Source of the DNA: an uncultured Lachnospiraceae bacterium
GTDB taxonomy: Bacteria; Bacillota; Clostridia; Lachnospirales; Lachnospiraceae
Assembly: GCA_944377405.1 (NCBI GenBank)
Contig: CALWES010000002.1
Location: 62,001-126,000 of the forward strand
DNA length: 64,000 nucleotides
Reading direction: 5' to 3'
Shown one piece after another: positions 37,011 to 48,250 of the stretch (positions are counted from its first letter, which is position 1; the number at the start of each line of letters is the position of its first letter). Below the pieces are notes generated by a model that was given only the letters and a program-made list of their open reading frames with translations, had not been told where the DNA came from and searched no databases. The position numbers and the translations under genes were made by a program.

Positions 37011-37913
37011 ATGGAAGGAAAGATCATAAAGGCCATTGCAGGATTTTACTATATCCATACACCGGAAGCAGGGGTCTACGCCTGCAGAGCCAGGGGAATC
37101 TTCCGGAAGGAGGGGATCAAGCCCCTGGTGGGGGACAATGTATCCTTTGAGGTACTGGATGAGGAAAAAAAGGAAGGAAACCTCATAGCCTTATGCCCCA
37201 GGAAGAACCTGCTGATCCGGCCGGCGGTGGCAAACATCGACCAGGCCCTGATCGTCTTTGCGGTCCGGGATCCGGATCCCAACCTGAACCTGCTGGATCG
37301 GTTTCTGATCTACATGGGGATGCAGGAGATCCCGGTGGTGATCTATTTCAACAAGACCGACCTGGATCAGAAGGGGGAAGCCGAGACCTACAGGAGGATC
37401 TATGAGGCTGCCGGATACCGGGTCATCCTGGGATCCACCTATGAGGACGACGGTGAGAAGATCCGGCAGGTCCTTGCCCACCGGACTACGGTGCTGGCAG
37501 GTCCATCCGGAGTGGGGAAGTCCTCCCTTACGAACCTGCTTCATGCAGAGGAGCGCATGGAGGTGGGGGCACTTTCGGAGAAGATCCGCCGGGGAAAGCA
37601 GACCACCAGGCACACGGAGCTTTTTTCCCTGGAAGGAGATTCCTATCTCCTGGATACGCCTGGCTTTACATCCCTGAGCCTGCCGGGACTTCCGGGGGAA
37701 GAGGTACGGGAGTATTTTCCGGAGTTTGAGGGACCCGCAGGCCGGTGCCGTTTTGCAGGGTGCCTTCATGTAAATGAAAAAGAAGAGATCTGCGGCGTAA
37801 AGCAGGCGGTGGCCAGCGGCGATATCAGCAGGAGCCGTTATGAGAACTATCTGCAGATCTATGAGGAACAGAAAAATACGGTAAGGCGTTATTCCAGAAA
37901 GACGCCGGAATAA
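37011..37913 (+). CDS. rsgA: Ribosome small-subunit GTPase RsgA
   Basis: A 300-residue circularly permuted GTPase: OB fold first, then G4 NKTDL (about residue 114), G1 GPSGVGKSS (about 164) and G3 DTPGF (about 215), then a C-terminal zinc site C-x5-H-x-C-like (CRFAGCLHVNEKEEIC). It checks late 30S assembly. Starting three bases after prkC, it continues the operon as in many Bacillota. Confidence 0.95.
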   Translation: MEGKIIKAIAGFYYIHTPEAGVYACRARGIFRKEGIKPLVGDNVSFEVLDEEKKEGNLIALCPRKNLLIRPAVANIDQALIVFAVRDPDPNLNLLDRFLIYMGMQEIPVVIYFNKTDLDQKGEAETYRRIYEAAGYRVILGSTYEDDGEKIRQVLAHRTTVLAGPSGVGKSSLTNLLHAEERMEVGALSEKIRRGKQTTRHTELFSLEGDSYLLDTPGFTSLSLPGLPGEEVREYFPEFEGPAGRCRFAGCLHVNEKEEICGVKQAVASGDISRSRYENYLQIYEEQKNTVRRYSRKTPE

Positions 37914-37925
37914 AAAAGGAGCAGC

Positions 37926-38594
37926 ATGCAGTATATCATTTCACCCTCCATCCTTTCGGCAGACTTTTCAAGGCTTGGAGAAGAGGTAAGAGGACTTTCG
38001 GAGGCGGGAGCCCAGTATATCCACATCGACGTTATGGACGGCAGCTTCGTGCCGAACATCACCTTCGGGCCGCCGGTGATCAAAAGCCTCAGACCCTATT
38101 CCGACAAGGTTTTTGACGTGCATCTGATGATCGAGGAACCGGGCCGCTATATCCGGCAGTTTCAGGAGGCAGGTGCGGATATCATCACGGTACATGCAGA
38201 GGCCTGCAGACATCTGGACCGGACGGTGCAGCAGATCCATGAAGCAGGACTTAAGGCAGGGATCAGCCTGAATCCCGCCACTCCGGTGGAGAGCTTAAGC
38301 CCCATCCTGGGAGAGGTGGAGATGGTGCTCCTGATGACGGTAAATCCCGGCTTCGGGGGCCAGAAGTTCATCCCCTATACCCTGGATAAGATCCGGACCC
38401 TCCGGAGCCTCAGAGAGGAGAGGGGACTTGCCTTTGACATTGAGGTGGACGGAGGCGTGACCCTGGATAATCTGGATGAAATTTTAGAGGCGGGGGCCAA
38501 TGTAATTGTGGCCGGTTCTTCAGTTTTCCGTGGGGATCCCAGGGAAAACATTAAACATTTTTTACAAAGCTTTCAGAGATATTGCAGCCCGTGA
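37926..38594 (+). CDS. rpe: Ribulose-phosphate 3-epimerase
   Basis: A 222-residue TIM barrel with SILSADFSRLGEE, HIDVMDGSFVPNI, HLMIEEP, VNPGFGGQKF and EVDGGV, all active-site blocks of this family. It interconverts ribulose-5-P and xylulose-5-P in the pentose phosphate pathway. Its place after rsgA is widely conserved in Bacillota. GGAG precedes the ATG. Confidence 0.96.
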   Translation: MQYIISPSILSADFSRLGEEVRGLSEAGAQYIHIDVMDGSFVPNITFGPPVIKSLRPYSDKVFDVHLMIEEPGRYIRQFQEAGADIITVHAEACRHLDRTVQQIHEAGLKAGISLNPATPVESLSPILGEVEMVLLMTVNPGFGGQKFIPYTLDKIRTLRSLREERGLAFDIEVDGGVTLDNLDEILEAGANVIVAGSSVFRGDPRENIKHFLQSFQRYCSP

Positions 38595-38657
38595 TCCAGA
38601 GGGCTATGATGGTTCCTGCGGATGCGGAAAAAGCATCCTGAAAGGGGACTTGATAAA

Positions 38658-39227
38658 ATGAAAAGAAAAACGGATCTGGGACTTTATATGATCGCCATGG
38701 CGGGCCTTATGGCAGCTCTGGTGTTTGTGGGATCCAAGATCGAAATAAGGATCCCGGCTGTGCTGGGAGTGACCAGAGTCCATCTGGGAAACTCCATGTG
38801 TCTTCTGTCGGGATTTCTCCTGGGAGCTGTCCCGGGCGGTATTGCCGCGGGACTGGGCTCCTTTTTATTTGATATGATCTTCTGGCCCCAGGGAACGCCG
38901 GTGGAGTGGCTGGTGACCTTTGCCACCAAGTTTGCCATGGGCTTTCTGGCAGGCCTTCTGATGAAGAAGGATCCCCTCCATGGCCTCCGGCCTGTGGTGC
39001 GCTATGCGGTTTACGGAGCATCAGGAGCCCTGCTCTATATCTTCCTGTACCTGCTGCAGTCCTTCATCACCTACCGCTTCGTCCTGGGGAATCCCCTGGA
39101 GGCCGTATGGCTCATGGTATTGGAGAAGGGAGCGGCATCCCTCTTTAACGGAGTGATCGCCGTGGTGATATCTGTTCCCATCTATATGGCGCTGTGGCCG
39201 AAGCTCCGGAAGGGCGGACTGATCTGA
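38658..39227 (+). CDS. ECF transporter S component, probably for vitamin B6
   Basis: A 189-residue protein with five or six helices. The N-terminal AMAGLMAALVFVGS and the RVHLGNSMCLLSGFLLG region are typical of small ECF substrate-binding subunits. The next gene is a pyridoxamine kinase, so the ligand is probably a B6 vitamer, as proposed for PdxU-type S components; this is inference from context. No A, A' or T subunit is nearby, so it would share the group II energising module. I use the ATG at 38658; the in-frame ATG at 38622 adds a charged non-homologous tail. Confidence 0.8.
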   Translation: MKRKTDLGLYMIAMAGLMAALVFVGSKIEIRIPAVLGVTRVHLGNSMCLLSGFLLGAVPGGIAAGLGSFLFDMIFWPQGTPVEWLVTFATKFAMGFLAGLLMKKDPLHGLRPVVRYAVYGASGALLYIFLYLLQSFITYRFVLGNPLEAVWLMVLEKGAASLFNGVIAVVISVPIYMALWPKLRKGGLI

Positions 39228-39285
39228 GAAAGCCTCAAAAGGTAATAAAATCCAACAAAAGCCTGTGAAATGGGGCGGAAAAGTC

Positions 39286-39314
39286 GTGACAAATCCTCTG
39301 GAAACGAGTATACT
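39286..39314 (+). promoter_or_regulatory. promoter of pdxK-serS
   Basis: GTGACA (39286-39291), 17-bp spacer, TATACT (39309-39314); about 65 bp before the pdxK ATG. Confidence 0.6.
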
Positions 39315-39379
39315 AGAGAAGATTCAGATTCAACTCTGAAGGATAAAACGTCATTATTAAGCTAATCAGGTGAGACAAG

Positions 39380-40264
39380 ATGAAATCAATAGACGCACAG
39401 AAAAAAATCGCCATCATCAACGACATGTCGGGATACGGCCGCTGCAGTCTTTCGGTGATGCTGCCCATCGTTTCCTGTCTGAAGGCGCAGGCCTGTCCGC
39501 TTCCTACGGCGATCCTTTCCAATCACACGGGCTTTCCCAGTGAGTACAAGTATGACTTTACGGAGCATATGGGACCCTATATGCAGGCATGGGAGCAGTT
39601 GCACATTCCCTTTGACGGCATTATGACCGGGTATATGAACTACGACGGCCAGATCCGGGAAGCGGAGGAGTTCATCCGCCGTTTTGCAAAGGAGGATACG
39701 GTGATCTTCGTAGATCCTTCCATGGCTGACAACGGAAGCCTGTACCGCGGATTTACGGAGGGGCATGTAAAGGAAATCAGGGACCGGCTGGTCCGGAAGG
39801 CCACCATCATCAAGCCAAACCTGACGGAGGCATGTATCCTGACGGGAACGGACTACGCTTCGATCCTGGCCACATATCCGGATCACACCATGCGGAGACT
39901 GAAGGCAGCCCTGATCAACATGGTCAGACAGCTGCAGGCCATGGGCCCCAGACAGGTGATCATTACGGGGATCGAGCGGCATGAGCGTTTCATGAATGTG
40001 GTGGCAGACGGAGAGGAGGTCCGCTTCCTGGCTGCGAGGAAGGCAGGAGAGAGACGTCCCGGAACGGGGGATATCTTCTCATCCATTGTGTGTACTTCTG
40101 TGGTATCAGGCATGAGCCTGGACCGGGCAGTGAAGAAGGCTCAGGATTTCATCGGCAGGGCGATCCGGGTCTCCGAGGAACAGAAGGTTCCCGTGAGAGA
40201 GGGCGTTGCCTTTGAGCTGATATTGGATAAGCTCGCATGTACCACCTATGAGCAGGTAAAATAA
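39380..40264 (+). CDS. pdxK: Pyridoxamine/pyridoxal kinase
   Basis: A 294-residue ribokinase-fold enzyme. Signatures are NDMSGYGRCSL at the start, TGYMNYDGQI, VDPSMADNG and the anion-hole motif RPGTGDIFSS near residue 232. It phosphorylates B6 vitamers to the 5'-phosphates, trapping what the neighbouring transporter brings in. serS follows after 21 nt, likely on the same transcript. Confidence 0.92.
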   Translation: MKSIDAQKKIAIINDMSGYGRCSLSVMLPIVSCLKAQACPLPTAILSNHTGFPSEYKYDFTEHMGPYMQAWEQLHIPFDGIMTGYMNYDGQIREAEEFIRRFAKEDTVIFVDPSMADNGSLYRGFTEGHVKEIRDRLVRKATIIKPNLTEACILTGTDYASILATYPDHTMRRLKAALINMVRQLQAMGPRQVIITGIERHERFMNVVADGEEVRFLAARKAGERRPGTGDIFSSIVCTSVVSGMSLDRAVKKAQDFIGRAIRVSEEQKVPVREGVAFELILDKLACTTYEQVK

Positions 40265-40285
40265 GCAGGATAGGAGTTATATCAT

Positions 40286-41605
40286 ATGTTAGACATCAAA
40301 TTTGTCCGTGAGAATCCGGACGCGGTGAAAGAAAACATCAGAAAGAAGTTTCAGGACCAGAAGCTTCCTCTGGTAGATGAGTGCATCGCTCTTGACAGTG
40401 AGCTTCGGAGGACCCAGACCGAGGCGGATGAGCTGCGGGCAAAGCGCAACAGGATCTCCAAGGAGATCGGTGCGCTGATGGCAAAGGGAATGAAGGAAGA
40501 AGCAGAGGCTGCAAAGGCCGAAGTGGTAAAGGACGGAGACCTGCTGGAGGAGCTCTCCAAAAAGCAGACGGAGCTTTCCGAGGAGCTGACCCAGAAGATG
40601 ATGGTGATCCCTCAGATGATCGATCCCTCCGTACCCATCGGAAAGGACGATTCCGAGAACGTTGAGGTACAGCGTTTCGGAGAGCCGGTATGCCCGGATT
40701 TTGAGGTCCCCTATCATACGGACATCATGGAATCCTTCGATGGCATCGACATGGATGCGGCAGGAAGGGTGGCCGGAAACGGCTTCTACTATCTCATGGG
40801 GGATATCGCCCGGCTTCATGAGGCGGTGATCGCCTATGCCAGGGACTTCATGATCGGCAGGGGCTTTACCTACTGCATTCCGCCCTTTATGATCCGTTCC
40901 AAGGTAGTCACCGGCGTTATGTCCTTTGCGGAGATGGACGCCATGATGTATAAGATCGAGGGTGAGGACCTGTACCTCATCGGAACCTCCGAGCATTCCA
41001 TGATCGGAAAGTTCATCGACCAGACCATCGAGGAGGAAAAGCTCCCCATCACCATGACCTCCTACTCCCCCTGCTTCCGGAAGGAAAAGGGTGCCCATGG
41101 CATTGAGGAGAGGGGCGTCTACAGGATCCATCAGTTCGAAAAGCAGGAGATGATCGTGGTCTGCGAGCCTGAGGAATCCATGAAGTGGTATGATGTGCTG
41201 TGGAAGAACACTGTAGACTTCTTCCGTACCCTGGATATCCCGGTACGTCAGCTGGAGTGCTGCTCCGGTGACCTGGCGGACCTGAAAGTGAAGTCCTGCG
41301 ATGTGGAGGCCTGGTCTCCCAGACAGAAGAAGTACTTTGAGGTAGGCTCCTGTTCCAACCTTGGGGATGCTCAGGCAAGACGCCTGAAGATCCGTATCAA
41401 GTCCAAGGAGAAGGGCAACCATCTGGCACATACCCTGAACAACACCTGCGTGGCACCGCCGCGTATGCTCATCGCCTTCTTGGAGAACAACCTGGAGGCA
41501 GACGGCAGCGTAAGGATCCCGGAGGCTCTGAGACCTTACATGGGAGGCGTGGAGCGTCTGATCCCGAAGTATAACTCCATTGAAGCTGCAGCAAAGAAAA
41601 AATAA
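40286..41605 (+). CDS. serS: Seryl-tRNA synthetase
   Basis: A 439-residue class II synthetase: N-terminal coiled-coil arm (about residues 30-105) and the catalytic core with EEKLPITMTSYSPCFRKE-type motif 2 (SPCFRKEKGAHG), RIHQFEKQEM and motif 3 NNLEADGSVRIPEALRPY. The amino-acid-binding TSEH block is present. The residues in the C-terminal part are a little longer than in E. coli SerS (430). No T-box leader precedes it; expression comes from the pdxK promoter. Confidence 0.97.
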   Translation: MLDIKFVRENPDAVKENIRKKFQDQKLPLVDECIALDSELRRTQTEADELRAKRNRISKEIGALMAKGMKEEAEAAKAEVVKDGDLLEELSKKQTELSEELTQKMMVIPQMIDPSVPIGKDDSENVEVQRFGEPVCPDFEVPYHTDIMESFDGIDMDAAGRVAGNGFYYLMGDIARLHEAVIAYARDFMIGRGFTYCIPPFMIRSKVVTGVMSFAEMDAMMYKIEGEDLYLIGTSEHSMIGKFIDQTIEEEKLPITMTSYSPCFRKEKGAHGIEERGVYRIHQFEKQEMIVVCEPEESMKWYDVLWKNTVDFFRTLDIPVRQLECCSGDLADLKVKSCDVEAWSPRQKKYFEVGSCSNLGDAQARRLKIRIKSKEKGNHLAHTLNNTCVAPPRMLIAFLENNLEADGSVRIPEALRPYMGGVERLIPKYNSIEAAAKKK

Positions 41606-41615
41606 ATAAGCAACA

Positions 41616-41654
41616 GAAGCGCCCGCTGGACTGGCGGGCGCTTTTCGATTTTTA
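41616..41654 (+). terminator. Terminator after serS
   Basis: AAGCGCCCGC pairs with GCGGGCGCTT, then TTTTCGATTTTT. Confidence 0.9.
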
Positions 41655-41671
41655 CGATCAGGAGGAAACAG

Positions 41672-42472
41672 ATGTATACATCCTATGAAATCGCCGAAAA
41701 CTATCTTGGGGCAGGAGAGAAGAAGGTGAGGATGACCTGGATGGCACTGCTGCTCTCAGGGATCCTTTCAGGTATGTTTATCGCCCTTGCGGGAGCGGCT
41801 TCCACTGCAGGCTCCATTGCCGTATCCGGAGCCAATAGTGATGGAGTGGGAAAGCTCATCAGCGCCCTGCTCTTCCCCGGAGGCCTTGCCATGGTGATCC
41901 TGTGCGGCACGGAGCTCTTTACGGGAAACAGCCTGCTGGTGATCCCCCTGATACAGGGCCGGATCCGTATCCCGGAGATGCTGCGGAACTGGGTCCTGGT
42001 ATATCTGGGGAATCTCTTGGGCAGCGTGCTGGTGGCGCTTCTTGTGACCGGCGGGCATCTGCCCTCCATGTTTTCCGGCGTCTTTGGTGAAGTGATCCTG
42101 GCAACAGCGGAACGGAAGGTGGGCTTAAGCCTCCAGGACGCCCTGTGCAGGGGCATCCTGTGTAATTTCCTGGTATGTGTGGCAGTCTGGTGCTCCATGT
42201 CCGCAAAGACCACCGGTGGGAAGCTGGCAGGCCTGTACTTCCCCATCATGCTTTTTGTGATCAGCGGCTTCGAGCACAGCATCGCAAACATGTATTACCT
42301 GTCCGCAGGACTTTTTACAAAGGCTGCCTATCCTGAGCTTGCACAGCTCGCTCCGGGACTCAGCCTTGGAAGCGCCCTTATGGCAAACCTTCTGCCGGTC
42401 ACCCTGGGAAACATCATCGGCGGCATGGGCCTTGGGGCAGTGCTTTCCTGCATTTACCTGAAGAAGCACTGA
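41672..42472 (+). CDS. Formate/nitrite transporter family (FNT) channel
   Basis: A 266-residue protein with six helices. The FNT markers are ILCGTELFTGNSLLV near residue 85 and LCNFLVCVAVWCS near residue 168, the latter carrying the N-x-x-V filter block. Members move formate, nitrite, lactate or hydrosulfide. Formate is plausible because the window also encodes fhs, but the hydrosulfide channel Fsa is an alternative. It stands alone and ends at a bidirectional terminator. Confidence 0.88.
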   Translation: MYTSYEIAENYLGAGEKKVRMTWMALLLSGILSGMFIALAGAASTAGSIAVSGANSDGVGKLISALLFPGGLAMVILCGTELFTGNSLLVIPLIQGRIRIPEMLRNWVLVYLGNLLGSVLVALLVTGGHLPSMFSGVFGEVILATAERKVGLSLQDALCRGILCNFLVCVAVWCSMSAKTTGGKLAGLYFPIMLFVISGFEHSIANMYYLSAGLFTKAAYPELAQLAPGLSLGSALMANLLPVTLGNIIGGMGLGAVLSCIYLKKH

Positions 42473-42532
42473 TCCGGCAGCTTCCAGTGGCGAAAAAAGG
42501 GGATACGGTGCTTAAAAAACGATATGAAAAAA

Positions 42533-42563
42533 GGACCTCTTATCTGGAGGTCCCTTTCTTTTT
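42533..42563. terminator. Bidirectional terminator overlapping the DUF1836 stop codon
   Basis: GGACCTC pairs with GAGGTCC, with A-run upstream and T-run downstream. The stop codon of the minus-strand gene (42540-42542) lies in its loop. Confidence 0.8.
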
Positions 42564-43178
42564 CCCCTGGGCAGGGGATTCTTCAGCGATCTGGTCGCAG
42601 AGCTTTTCAATGAGGAGTTTTTTCAGATAGACGTCAAAGGCCAGCTCACAGATGAAGGAAAAGCGCCGGAGCCGTTCCCGCTCCTCCTCTGAGAGGCCTG
42701 CGGCTCCTTCCGTATCCTGGGAGAAGGTCTCCTCCGCCTTCTGGTACTTCTGGCGGATGTCCTCCTTCAGGGCGATCATCTGGGAATATTCCAGGCGGAA
42801 GACCTCCTTATAGATGTCCTCCACGTTGAAGCCCTGCTCCCGGAAGAAATTCTCGTTCAGGTCCGAGAGCACCGTGTTCAGGTCCCCCAGGGACAGAAGC
42901 CCTTTGTAATAATAGATAAAAAGGAGCATGTACATGTGCTCCCGGGAATACTTTTTCTTCTCCGGAGGGGGCAGGATCCGGGCCTTGGTGTAATTGTTGA
43001 TCATGGTCTTTGTCAGGACCTTGTCGTCAGGATAGCGCTTGACCTTCTTCAGGTGCTCCTCCATGAAGCTGGTGACCTGATCCATGTAGAGGGCGATATC
43101 CGGGATCTGCTCCGGCTTTATATAGCTGATGGTATCCAGAAAACGGATCAGACTGCGGAAGGTTTCACTGTTTTTCAT
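42540..43178 (-). CDS. DUF1836 domain protein, putative MerR-like regulator
   Basis: A 212-residue protein. LTKTMINNYTKARILPPP followed by KKKYSREHMYMLLFIYYYKG is the characteristic DUF1836 segment, a winged-helix resembling MerR DNA-binding heads. The rest is helical and charged. It is divergent from pcrA. GGAG lies eight bases before the ATG. Its targets are unknown. Confidence 0.85.
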   Translation of the reverse strand: MKNSETFRSLIRFLDTISYIKPEQIPDIALYMDQVTSFMEEHLKKVKRYPDDKVLTKTMINNYTKARILPPPEKKKYSREHMYMLLFIYYYKGLLSLGDLNTVLSDLNENFFREQGFNVEDIYKEVFRLEYSQMIALKEDIRQKYQKAEETFSQDTEGAAGLSEEERERLRRFSFICELAFDVYLKKLLIEKLCDQIAEESPAQGKKKGTSR

Positions 43179-43301
43179 ATATGCTCCTTTCCGGAAGAAG
43201 CCTGGCCTTCCGGAAGGAAGAAACAGGCTGTTGCCACGTGTTCAAACACATGAACAATATTATACGGTATTTGATACTATGTGGCAAGTTTTTTCATTTT
43301 C

Positions 43302-43310
43302 TGCTATACT
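43302..43310 (+). promoter_or_regulatory. extended -10 promoter of pcrA
   Basis: TGC-TATACT is an extended -10 element; the -35 (TGGCAA, 17 bp upstream) is weak. It lies 34 bp before the chosen ATG, which excludes the longer in-frame start at 43281. Confidence 0.55.
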
Positions 43311-43343
43311 GTTAAGACTGAATTCTGGAAAGGAAGCGCTAAG

Positions 43344-45782
<2,439 letters not shown>

Positions 45783-45818
45783 TATACTGGAAGCATCAAA
45801 AAAACGGAGGAAAAGGGT

Positions 45819-46109
45819 ATGGGACTGAATGAAAGATGGAGCATGCTTAAGAACGATACTTCCGACAGGATCGATGATCTGATGCACAGGCTCAGAGTGA
45901 AGGAACTGTACGAAAAACAGGAAGAGGAAGACCGTGTAAAACGGGTGATCCTGATCGTCCTGGCAGTTCTGGGAGCCATGGCGGCTGTTGCAGGAATTGC
46001 CTATGCCGTATACAAGTTCATGTCAAAGGACTACCTTGAGGACTACGAGGACGACTTTGACGACGATTTCCTGCTGGACGACGAGACAGAGGATGAGGCA
46101 AAGGCCTGA
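45819..46109 (+). CDS. Small membrane protein with acidic tail, unknown
   Basis: A 96-residue protein: charged N-terminal helices (about 40 residues), one membrane helix (VILIVLAVLGAMAAVAGIAYAVY) and a strongly acidic tail rich in Asp/Glu (DDFDDDFLLDDETED). It starts 37 nt after pcrA behind GGAGG and is followed by rlmD, so all three are probably co-transcribed. No family is recognised. Confidence 0.7.
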   Translation: MGLNERWSMLKNDTSDRIDDLMHRLRVKELYEKQEEEDRVKRVILIVLAVLGAMAAVAGIAYAVYKFMSKDYLEDYEDDFDDDFLLDDETEDEAKA

Positions 46110-46136
46110 TTCCGGGAAAGGAACCGTTTTATAAGT

Positions 46137-47438
46137 ATGGAAGAGAAAAACACATGCGCCCTTGCAGGAATCTGCGGGGGCTGTGCTTTCTGCGGCGAAA
46201 CATACGAAGCTCAGCTGCAGATCAAAAATGAAACAGTGAAAAACCTCCTGGAGGGGGCAGCCCGGGAGGAATTTGAATATGAGGGCATTGCAAAAAGCCC
46301 TCTTATTTTTGCGTACCGCAACAAGATGGAGTACAGTTTCGGAGACGAGCGGAAGAACGGCCCTCTGACCCTGGGACTCCACAAGAAGCGCAGCTTCTAC
46401 GACGTGATCGACGCGGACTGCTGTCAGATCGTCCATGAAGACTTCAACGTGATCGTAAGGGAGACCAGAGCCTATTTTGACGAACTGGGAGCTACCTATA
46501 AGGATAAGCGCAGCCACAGGGGATTCCTGCGGCACCTGCTGGTAAGAAGGGCCGTGAACACCGGAGAGATCCTGGTGGACCTGGTGACCACCTCCCAGCC
46601 TCTGATCCCGGTGATGGCCCATAACCTCATAAACGACGATGTGCTTTATGATGAGGAGGCCCTTAAGGGGGGAGAGCTGGTTCCCTCCAGCGCGGTAAAT
46701 GTCTATGACAACGGCCAGGTAGTGGAGGAGTGGGCAAAGAGGCTCCTTCGCTGCAAGGAGGAAGGCCGGATCCAGGGATGCTTCCGGGGGATCCTGCATA
46801 CGGTCAACGATTCCAAGGCTGACGCGGTGAAGAATGAAGGGACCCGGATCCTTTACGGAGAGGATTCCATCTGCGAGGAGATCCTGGGACTCAAGTTCCG
46901 CATCACCCCCTTCTCCTTCTTCCAGACCAATTCCAGGGGAGCGGAGGTGCTCTATGAAAAGGCCAGGGAGTATGTGGCGGGAAGCCTGACGGAGAACAGC
47001 ACGGTCTATGACCTCTACTCCGGCACCGGGACCATCGCCCAGATGCTGGCCCCCTGCGTAAAGAAGGTCATCGGCGTGGAGATCGTTCCGGAGGCGGTGG
47101 AGGCAGCCCGGGAGAATGCGGCCTTAAATGGCCTCCATAACTGCGAGTTTATTGCGGGAGATGTGCTGAAGACCCTGGATGAGATCGAGGAGAAGCCGGA
47201 TGTGATCATCCTGGATCCCCCCAGGGACGGGATCCATCCCAAGGCTCTGCCGAAGATCCTGGCCTATGGAGTAAAGACCATCATCTATATCAGCTGTAAG
47301 CCTGAGAGCCTGGCCCGGGACCTGGTGCCCATGCAGGCGGCAGGATACCGGCTGGTGCAGGCGGCGGCCGTAGACCAGTTCCCCTGGACAAAAAATGTAG
47401 AGACCGTGGCGCTCTTTTCTAAGGGAGAAATCAGTTAA
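46137..47438 (+). CDS. rlmD: 23S rRNA (uracil-5)-methyltransferase, RumA/RlmD type
   Basis: A 433-residue enzyme lacking the N-terminal TRAM domain of many relatives. A cysteine cluster opens the protein (CALAGICGGCAFCG), consistent with a 4Fe-4S cluster. The methyltransferase shows SFFQTN, YDLYSGTGTIAQ, ILDPPRDGIH and the catalytic Cys in IYISCKPESLARD. It methylates a uridine of 23S rRNA (U1939 type). The exact target among RlmD, RlmCD and TrmA is not decided by sequence here. Confidence 0.88.
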   Translation: MEEKNTCALAGICGGCAFCGETYEAQLQIKNETVKNLLEGAAREEFEYEGIAKSPLIFAYRNKMEYSFGDERKNGPLTLGLHKKRSFYDVIDADCCQIVHEDFNVIVRETRAYFDELGATYKDKRSHRGFLRHLLVRRAVNTGEILVDLVTTSQPLIPVMAHNLINDDVLYDEEALKGGELVPSSAVNVYDNGQVVEEWAKRLLRCKEEGRIQGCFRGILHTVNDSKADAVKNEGTRILYGEDSICEEILGLKFRITPFSFFQTNSRGAEVLYEKAREYVAGSLTENSTVYDLYSGTGTIAQMLAPCVKKVIGVEIVPEAVEAARENAALNGLHNCEFIAGDVLKTLDEIEEKPDVIILDPPRDGIHPKALPKILAYGVKTIIYISCKPESLARDLVPMQAAGYRLVQAAAVDQFPWTKNVETVALFSKGEIS

Positions 47439-47500
47439 AAGAAGGTTTGGTTAGAGTCTTCGCCGGTGGAAATGGATACGTTGAAACATTTTAATGAGAA

Positions 47501-47543
47501 AAAGCAGGCATTTCACAGAAAAAGTGAAGCGCCTGCTTTTATT
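47501..47543. terminator. Bidirectional terminator between rlmD and the TetR gene
   Basis: AAAGCAGGC pairs with GCCTGCTTT around an inner TTCAC/GTGAA stem; A-rich left and T-rich right flanks. Confidence 0.85.
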
Positions 47544-47573
47544 GTTCGGCATGGGTTTTATCGATTGTAGCTT

Positions 47574-48230
47574 TCACTCCACTTTTTTCGGAGCAGCTTT
47601 ATCTTCTGGTGGCGTTTTATGTATTTCACGGTACTTCCTTCCCTGTGTCCCATCGACTGGCCGAACACATTCCTCAATCACAGCAGCAATCATTTCAATA
47701 GAGTCCTGGCAGTCCGTTTCCAACCACTCTTTGATAATGGCCATGGTTCCATCTATGTAATAGGCAATATAATATCTCCAATACACCTCGGGAACGCCAA
47801 AGCGCTTCAAAATCGGTTCAATGATATATTTCTTGATATATCCGCATTTCACATTGGCCTGCATTTCCCTGGGGTTTCGGAACGCCACCCGATACAGGTC
47901 TTTGTTTTCACTGACAAACTGCAGATATGGCTCTAAATAATCCCGTGTAATCAGAACGAGATTAGATAGATCTGTGTGATTGAGTTCCTCTGCAATTCCT
48001 TTTGTGTCTGCAAAATAGGACATAAATCTTTGGTTCATGGTTTCTATCGCCTCATTGACCAGATCATCAATGGTCTCATAGTGGAGATAGAAGGTAGACC
48101 GGTTCACACCCGCCTTCTCGCAGATTTCCTTTACGGTAATATATTCCAAATCTTTTACCTTCAGCAGAGAAATCAGCGCCTCGTCCATACAGAGGGCGGT
48201 ATTAAAATATTTACTTTCCGATTTGTTCAT
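47574..48230 (-). CDS. TetR/AcrR-family regulator
   Basis: A 218-residue regulator: DNA-binding head ITVKEICEKAGVNRSTFYLH with YETIDDLVNEAIE, then a C-terminal TetR_C-like ligand domain. It lies 20 nt after the small membrane gene on the same strand and probably controls it. Codon use is more AT-rich than the neighbouring housekeeping genes, consistent with acquisition. The C-terminal tail is Lys/Pro-rich. Confidence 0.88.
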   Translation of the reverse strand: MNKSESKYFNTALCMDEALISLLKVKDLEYITVKEICEKAGVNRSTFYLHYETIDDLVNEAIETMNQRFMSYFADTKGIAEELNHTDLSNLVLITRDYLEPYLQFVSENKDLYRVAFRNPREMQANVKCGYIKKYIIEPILKRFGVPEVYWRYYIAYYIDGTMAIIKEWLETDCQDSIEMIAAVIEECVRPVDGTQGRKYREIHKTPPEDKAAPKKVE

Positions 48231-48250
48231 GCAATACCGCCCCCTCGTCT

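Noticed and set aside
39228..40285. T-box for serS
   Set aside because: serS follows pdxK by only 21 nt and no T-box sequence or specifier-type leader was seen upstream of either gene.
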